Positions 57,801-64,000 of a stretch of 64,000 bases of DNA are shown here, in pieces (within the stretch, counting starts at the first letter, position 1; every line of letters begins with the position of its first letter). Origin of the DNA: Epinephelus fuscoguttatus (taxonomy: Eukaryota; Chordata; Actinopteri; Perciformes; Serranidae); assembly GCF_011397635.1 (NCBI RefSeq), contig NC_064769.1, positions 19,547,207-19,611,206 on the forward strand, in the 5' to 3' direction. Under the pieces are notes generated by a model. The model saw only the letters and a list, made by a program, of their open reading frames with translations, searched no databases and was not told where the DNA came from. The translations under genes were made by a program, and so were the position numbers.

Positions 57801-60800
57801 GGAGTCTTTTTTTCCCTGCAGCTATAAAAGAGGAAAGGTTTCGTTTTGGCAACGGATATGACCAGGTAGAAGATGTCATCGGTGTGGCTCAGCCCGTGCG
57901 CTTCAACAGTAAGCATCTCACTTCACTCCCTTCAGTTAATTGTAGTTGATGTTAAAGTTGCTGATCTGCATTATGTGCACGCAGCTTGTATCAACCCCAG
58001 TGTTTCTCTTCCACCCACAGAGAAATGCCCCAGTGGGTGGCACCACTACGAGAAGACGGCCAGCTGTTACAAAGTGTACCTGAGGAACGAGAACTACTGG
58101 CAGGCTGTGGACACTTGTCAGAAAGTCAACGGCTCGTTGGCCACTTTTGTCACCAACGAGGAGCTGCAGTTCATACTGAAGATCGAGGTGGATTTTGACG
58201 ACAAAGTCTGTGAGCGCAGAGACCAGTGCAAGTGAGTTCTTTATTTTAAATTTCACATCAGTCTTACAGTTTTTCTCTTTTGCTTGAACACATTTGTTCA
58301 TTCGGAAGTTAAATTTTCAAAACAATTCACACACAAACTGACATTTGCTGGCCAAACAAGCATATCACATCATGAACTATTCATCTCTTCAAAGATGATT
58401 TTACTACAGATAACAATCCCCTGCTGCACTCTGCACCGGCACTTTTTAGTCTTTTTAAGATACCCTGATTAAATACTGTAGAAAGAGACTCTTAAGAAGG
58501 TTTTCTTCATTTTAGTACATTCATTATTCATTTTTCGTGCCTTTGGCTGCTTTGATCCATGCTTGCAAATAGCAGCGCAGAGGTGGCATCTTTTCTAGTC
58601 GAATAAGTACTGATTGCTGATTAAAGAGTTGTGCAGAGGAGTTTCACACAGGCGCATTAAAGATTCATAATCATGCAAGCAACTTGTATCAGATTTGAAT
58701 CGATGTTTTCATTTGGTTACACAGTTAATCTGATACACTTTGGGGTCTTTTAATGAGATCTGTGTTTACTGTTTGAGACAAGGATGTGAGAAATGTGTGA
58801 AACCAAATAAAAAGTGTTAACACATTTGCAAGAAAAGGCTTCTGCTGTGATAGGAAGGTGATGATGAAGATCAAGTGGGTCTTAGTTTCATTAAGCATGT
58901 CTTAGCAGTTGAGAAAAACTGTAAGAAGTTAAGTTCCTTTATAGTTCGCAGTTTTCGTTTTTATGTCAAGTCTAAATATACAGTCAAATGTATCTGTGTG
59001 TTTGAGCAGAGGTTGGGAGTGATAGTGCTTTTTGTCATAGGTTGCAGGCCATCTAGTGGCCAATGCTGGAACTTTAAATTGGTAGATACTGGCTGATACA
59101 TACCCCCTGAAATGGACCTACTGACACAGTGAATTTATACATTGTTGTAATTTGATTTGTTTGTTTGGTTGTTTTTAAGGTTTTGGGTAGGCTACCAGTA
59201 TGTGATCACCAATCAGAACCACTCCCTGGAGGGCCGCTGGGAGGTTGCTTACAAAGGTGTGTGGCTTTATGGGCTTCAGAAAGTCGACTATTGCTCTGTA
59301 ACTTGTTTTAATGCTTAAAAATGTTTTGTCATTTTTTTTTGCCTCAACAGGATCGATGCAGGTTTTTCTGCCACCTGAGGGTCTAACCAATTTTGGGGAG
59401 GCGTCTCCCACGCAGGACAATGTCTTCTGTGCCCAGCTGCAGCGCTTTCAGATCAAAAGCATGAATGAGCGAGGCCTGCACAGCTGGCACGCTGAGAACT
59501 GCTACAAGAAGTTCCCCTTCCTCTGCAAAAGGAGTATGTGCTCATTTTGGCTTTTCCTTCCAAGCTGTGGAGCTATTAGTTTCCAGTCATATAAGGGTTA
59601 TTCTGGACAATGTTTCAATGTCATATTCTCCCAACAGGGCAAACGTGTGTGGATATAAAAGACAACGTTGTAAACGAGGGCTACTACTTCACCCCTAAAG
59701 GGGACGACCCGTGTCTGAGCTGCACGTGTCACGACGGCGAGCCTGAGATGTGTGTGGCAGCTTTGTGTGAGCGTCCGCAGGGCTGCCAGCACTTCCGCAA
59801 GGATCCTAAAGAGTGCTGCAAGTTCACCTGCCTGGACCCAGGTATTACCACATTCGCAGGATATAGAATTTGAAGTGGGGTTGTATGAGGTACTTATCCA
59901 TAGTCAGTGTATTACATGCAATAGATGTTAGTCGATACGCCCCCAGTTTAGAGAAGCAGGCAGGAGTAGGAAGCTGTGCTGGGGGGCAGCAGCAAAATGT
60001 ACTTTAACCACTTGAAAAAAAAACCTGTTAGTTCAAGTGTATGCTATATTTAGAATATTTTTATCTCTTGACCTTGCTGTCAGACAGCCCTTCCGATGGG
60101 GAACTGAAGCTGTTATATCGCTCTTGCCACCAGACTCCATTTACAGAGACAGTCATTTTAACTTGCTGAACCTGGGGCTACTGGTCTACTGCTGCCTCGA
60201 TCTGTTTGTTTGTGTTACTGTGTGATTTAAGCGTATAACTTTAACCCGACTTTATAAGTTCCAAACTGTCTTTAAGTATTTATTCTCTATGGTTTCTCTG
60301 AGCTCCTCACAGATCTACAGTTATTTTTTATTATTTATTGCAACCTTTGGCAAATTTTTGCTGACTCTTTCAGTTAGAGTACTTTTTACACTTTTTGTAA
60401 GAAAAACCTTTGTTCTAAAATATCTGTAAAATACTGTTAAAAAATTAACCAGGATTCAGTCTAGCCTCTTTTAAATTGAAGAGCTGGCATCTACCATCTA
60501 CTACTACATGCTTTCATGAACTCAATTGACACAACTCTTCACACATGAAAAATGCAGAATTCCTTTCAGAGCTAAGCCAGAACAACGTGTCCATTTCTCA
60601 TACTCAAGAGCACCACAGAGCTCTCAGCATGTGATACTCTTATTTTGTCGTTCTTTCCTCTCTTTTCCCTCAGATGGAAACAGCCTGTTTGACTCGATGG
60701 CCAGCGGTATGAGACTGATCGTCAGCTGCATCTCGTCCTTCCTCATCCTCTCCCTGCTGCTCTTCATGGTGCACAGGCTCCGTCAGCGGAGACGTGAACG

Positions 60801-61826
60801 CATCGAAACTCTGATTGGCGGAAACTGTGAGCATTAAGCCTGTTGGACACTCACACACACTGCTCTCTAATTAATAGTAATTTGATCATGTAGTTTAAGG
60901 CTTTCTCATCGTAATTAGTCTCAGTTAAATTACATGCAGCACCAGTTTTTTATTTATATTAATTTCAAACGCTGCAATACACAAAGCTTTACTTTAATGT
61001 TGGTAAAAGTAAAAAAAGGTTTATTGGTGTCGACTTCTTAAGGCACCATGCTCTCAGTAAACAGTCATCGTTTATCTGAACAAGAATTCAGACTCCCTCG
61101 TAGCTAAAGAATGTTAAGGAAAACGTCTTGTAGAAACAGAAACACTTTTTCTTGCACCTTACATTTGTGCTGTAAATGGAGGTTTCTTTTAAAAGGCTCA
61201 TTTCATGGATGCATCATAAATGCAGTCATTTCACATCATCCTCTGTCTCTGTCTGTTTTTATTGCTCAGTGCACCACTTTAACCTTGGAAGACGAGTCCC
61301 AGGCTTTGACTACGGCCCGGATGCCTTTGGCACCGGCCTCACTCCCCTGCATCTGTCTGATGATGGAGAGGGAGGCGCTTTCCATTTCCAAGAGCCTCCT
61401 CCGCCGTACGCAGCCTACAAATACCCTGACATCCAGCACCCCGACGACCCCCCTCCTCCGTACGAAGCCTCCATCAACCCAGACAGCCTCCTCTACGTGG
61501 ACCTCGGTAGGCGGCGATGCTGTTATTCACGTATCTCATCATGTACTATGTTAAGCTCCCGTCTTCATTTCCTCTCTTTGTCATCACCTGCAGGACACAA
61601 CGGGGTTTCCATGGTGCCGAGCCAGATGAACGCCATGGGAGACGGGCTCCAGTCCGATATTCCCAACGCCCCTGCCCCTGTGCCAGCCTCGGCGCCGTCC
61701 TCTCAGGAGAGGGAGGACTCCATAGATAGCAGCACCCTCCTGGTGGGGCCCGACACCCCGACAGATGGCCACGCCCCCGCTTCCATGCCCACGGACTGCG
61801 CCTCCACCCTCAGCACCGTAGTATAA
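45895..61826 (+). CDS. dgcr2: Integral membrane protein DGCR2/IDD
   Basis: Ten coding exons: 45895-45976, 55387-55509, 57822-57908, 58021-58231, 59180-59256, 59351-59533, 59638-59841, 60674-60826, 61270-61506 and 61594-61826. They join in phase to 529 aa (human 550). Order of domains: signal peptide (1-27); LDL-receptor class A repeat (31-68, six Cys, ending [10 protein letters not shown]); C-type lectin domain (about 100-254, from [10 protein letters not shown] to FLCKR); von Willebrand C domain (about 258-320, QTCVDIKD...CCKFTC); membrane helix (about 336-355); and a tail with two PPPY motifs (near 417 and 435), possible WW-domain/NEDD4 sites, ending STVV. VWC and membrane exons are nearly identical to human. 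It is a putative adhesion receptor of the 22q11 (DiGeorge) region. Intron 1 is 9.4 kb. Confidence 0.97.
48789..49137 (-). mobile_element. TTAA-flanked MITE (T2/Kolobok-like), copy 3, in dgcr2 intron 1
   Basis: TTAA at 48785-48788 and 49138-49141. Ends AGGTCCAGCATGTAGGATTT and, read inward, AGGCCTGGTAGTGTGTAGG. Contains GCCATGTTGTTTCTACAGTAG, the reverse complement of the core of copies 1 and 2, so it is inserted in the opposite direction. 349 bp, near the intact size. Confidence 0.75.
53173..53205 (+). other. Candidate 33 nt cassette exon in dgcr2 intron 1
   Basis: Preceded by a pyrimidine tract and CAG (TTTCTATTTGTTTCAG) and followed by the strong donor CAG|GTAAGC. In phase with exons 1 and 2 it would add [11 protein letters not shown] between signal peptide and LDLa repeat, with no stop. 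No transcript evidence is available here. Confidence 0.35.
53520..54125. repeat. Possible old repeat with TTTACATG-type ends
   Basis: GTTTACATGGATGC near 53606 and CCATGTAAACAAG near 54112 face each other, with GTTTACATxx words repeated within. This recalls a fish repeat ending in TGTTTACATG. Weak. The rest of intron 1 shows nothing I can name. Confidence 0.3.
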
Positions 61827-62466
61827 TAGGACTGTGGACGGACGGCGGGGAGCTGCATCCGGACATTACCAGCTGGTCGAGGAAGGTCATGAGTGCATTC
61901 TGCACCAAGAGAGGACGCAGCAGACGGTGGCGTCATTTGTCAAAGTGCTGACTGCAGGGAGTTAAAGTTTGTACAGACACATCAGAAGCGGCGCGCTTCT
62001 TTCAAGTGCAAGGATGCCCTCTTTCTGAAGATTCTCCTGCAGTTGGCCTTCTGAGTTTTTTTTTTTTAAAAAAACACTGGCATCTGAGGGAGCAGAGCAG
62101 ACTGTTTCTGTACAGAGAAAAAAAAAACACTACATCGAGGCTGCGAAGGCTGCACTTTTACTTCTAGCATCGACTAAGCAAAGCTTTTGAAACATCTGAG
62201 AGTTGGTCCGATTGGTCAAGAAGCCCTGATGTAAATACCCCTTCAGGTCTGCGCCGGTCAAATTTGTAATACCTGTGTGTCACAGTCCAGCACAAGGTTA
62301 AGAACGACAGACGGACAGTGACGCCAGCTATTGTCCCTTGTGCGTTTTTGTTTGCATATTACTGTTGTTCAAACGGACGTATCTGTGTTGATCTGTCGGT
62401 CTCCAGGTTACAACAATGTTTTCATCGGCCCCGTCTGTCACGGCATGTCCCCAGATCTCGATTTCT

Positions 62467-62670
62467 TTCTTTCTTTTTTTTTTTTTTTTTTAAAGATATG
62501 TTTTTGGGCATTTTAGCCTTTAATTGTTAGGACAGACAAGTGTGAAAGGGGGGGAGAGAGAGAGAGGGAGTGACATGCAGCAAAGGGCCACAGGCTGGAG
62601 TCGAACCCGGGCCGCTGTGGCAACAGCCTTGTACATGGGGCGCCTGCTCTATCCACTAAGTCACCGACAC
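62467..62670 (-). mobile_element. tRNA-derived SINE in the dgcr2 3'UTR
   Basis: On the minus strand a tRNA-like head with an A box (GTGACTTAGTGGATAGAG) and a perfect B box GGTTCGACTCC (62607-62597) is followed by a body with a (CT)n run, and an A-rich tail that appears here as poly(T) at about 62475-62491. It is flanked by an 18 bp target duplication with one mismatch: CCCCAGATCTCGATTTCT (62449-62466) and CCCCAGATCTCAATTTCT (62671-62688). Confidence 0.88.
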
Positions 62671-63459
62671 CCCCAGATCTCAATTTCTACTTGCTCATAA
62701 GAATCTACTGTGCCCTCACTTTCTTATTAGTCTGATACATGACGCTGTCTTCCAGGTTTATAGCGCATATTTGCAGCAAAAGTTTTGTAACTAAGAGGTT
62801 TAACCTTGCGAGAAAGTACGGTTAGTTTCCTGCTTGTAGGGGGTTTTTATTAGGTAATGCTGACACAAGGCATTATGTATCAAGGAATGTTGTGGTACTG
62901 ATAAATATCTGAGTTTGTTATTGTGTTATTTTGATAATTTATGACTGCAGGCTGTAATCTTGATTGTTTTATTGTGGGATCAGCAAGAGGAAGTGATGAA
63001 GCTTTTCAAGTGTACGTGTGAAGACTAGGGAAGACATCCCTTTATTAAATTTGAGTCAATTTATTTGAGATAAACTGTTCCAATCATGAAGTGGTTTAAT
63101 CATGCAGACGGTCCCATTGTTGTTACTTTATTATTAAGTCTTCGCTGCATAGTTGTGTATTTGCTAACTGAACCATGTTTAGTAATTCAAAGCTCAATGT
63201 TTTGCACGCTCATCCCTCGATTAAATCAGGGTTTTTGTTTCCTTTTTTTCGGCGGAGGGGAGAAGTTTGTCACATCTGGATGCTGCCCCTCTGTTCTTGA
63301 TGTATTTGTATGTGTGATTCTTCACGCGATACATCTGTTATCTCAGTTATTGAGGTCGTTTTCAGCTACTGACGGAGCTGTGAGTCTTTTTTTTCTGTTT
63401 GGTGTTGATGGGTCTGTTACCGTCCTTGTTTCTCAGTGGGATCGAAGTAAAACAATTGT

Positions 63460-63465
63460 AATAAA
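63460..63465 (+). terminator. Candidate dgcr2 poly(A) signal
   Basis: AATAAA about 1.6 kb beyond the stop. The stretch 61827-63460 is non-coding apart from the SINE and fits a long 3'UTR. A later site past 64000 is possible. Confidence 0.4.
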
Positions 63466-63831
63466 AGAGAAGTGTAAACTTGTATATCTGGAACTTGTTA
63501 AGACCCATTTTGTGGTGACAATCGCTCGATTTTACTCAAGGATGAATTTCACAAAACCTGAAGATCAGAGTCGACCCACAACCACCAGCATTCAAAACCG
63601 CTTTTGATCTGCCTCAAGAAAATCAGCTGTAAATGTGTGTCTGAATGCACGTCTGTGTATCTCATGTTTGAATGTACTGTATGTTTAAAACTTAACTTTA
63701 AAACTTTTTTTTTCTTTTGTGCTCAAGCTTACTTCCCCATTTTTCTTTGATTTTCTTTTTGGCATTGACAATCCACAGCGGATTACCCAACAAACAAAAT
63801 CTCATAAATTGTGGAAAAGAAGTAGTGTCTG

Positions 63832-63866
63832 CATGTGCGTGTGTGTGTCTGTGTGTGTGTGTGTAG
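63832..63866. repeat. (TG)n-rich tract
   Basis: TGCGTGTGTGTGTCTGTGTG-type simple sequence. Confidence 0.85.
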
Positions 63867-64000
63867 GAGACGGTGTTCTGGTTTGGATTTTTCTTTTTCA
63901 TCAAGTTTGTTTTGGTTTTATTTTCCAACCTGCTTTTTGGAGCTGCGGTGCATGTTTTTATCTTTTGGCATGCTGAGAGATTTTTCTTTTGATGGAAACA

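Noticed and set aside
63086-63607. A 173-codon open frame after dgcr2
   Set aside because: It lies in the 3'UTR stretch, has no recognisable motif, low-complexity content and no splice or promoter support; AATAAA occurs within it.

Overview
This is a 64 kb piece of a teleost (probably percomorph) nuclear genome. The genes are split by GT-AG introns, the proteins match vertebrate families along their length, and the intergenic DNA is full of fish-type repeats: (CA)n, (TTA)n and (AT)n tracts, Tc1, hAT and TTAA-flanked DNA transposons, LINE scraps and a tRNA-derived SINE. I see no prokaryotic-style system, virus or CRISPR array. All assignments come from reading the sequence and from remembered family features; no search was run.

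Layout from left to right: (1) the 3' end of selplg (PSGL-1, +), cut by the window edge; (2) tmem119 (+), with a non-coding first exon and a TATA box; (3) iscu (-), the mitochondrial Fe-S scaffold, five coding exons, tail-to-tail with tmem119; (4) cmklr1 (+), a chemerin-receptor-like GPCR with one coding exon; (5) rnf185 (+), a membrane-anchored RING E3 ligase, six coding exons; (6) an unnamed MADF-BESS gene (-), two exons; (7) a 6 kb gene-poor stretch with a TTAA-flanked transposon; (8) gsc2 (+), a goosecoid-like homeobox gene, three exons; (9) ess2 (DGCR14, +), ten exons; (10) dgcr2 (+), ten coding exons, intron 1 of 9.4 kb, and a 3'UTR carrying a SINE. Every exon chain was checked at its splice sites and codon phase, and predicted lengths agree with the human proteins: iscu 165 aa, rnf185 194, ess2 476, dgcr2 529, tmem119 286.

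The left half matches human 12q23-24 (SELPLG-TMEM119-ISCU-CMKLR1, without SART3 and FICD). The right half matches human 22q (RNF185; GSC2-ESS2-DGCR2 in the same order and orientation). Both on one segment fits the linkage seen in other vertebrates such as chicken. The genes do not form one pathway; the interest of the window is synteny and repeats.

Most noteworthy: a TTAA-flanked element with about 340 bp inverted repeats whose only ORF resembles the P2X7-type Cys-rich domain and is broken by one in-frame TGA; five TTAA-flanked elements in all, one holding a nested hAT with a perfect 8 bp target duplication; a candidate in-frame 33 nt cassette exon in dgcr2 intron 1; a tiny dgcr2 upstream ORF whose stop abuts the main ATG; and an 82 bp perfect AT palindrome between ess2 and dgcr2.
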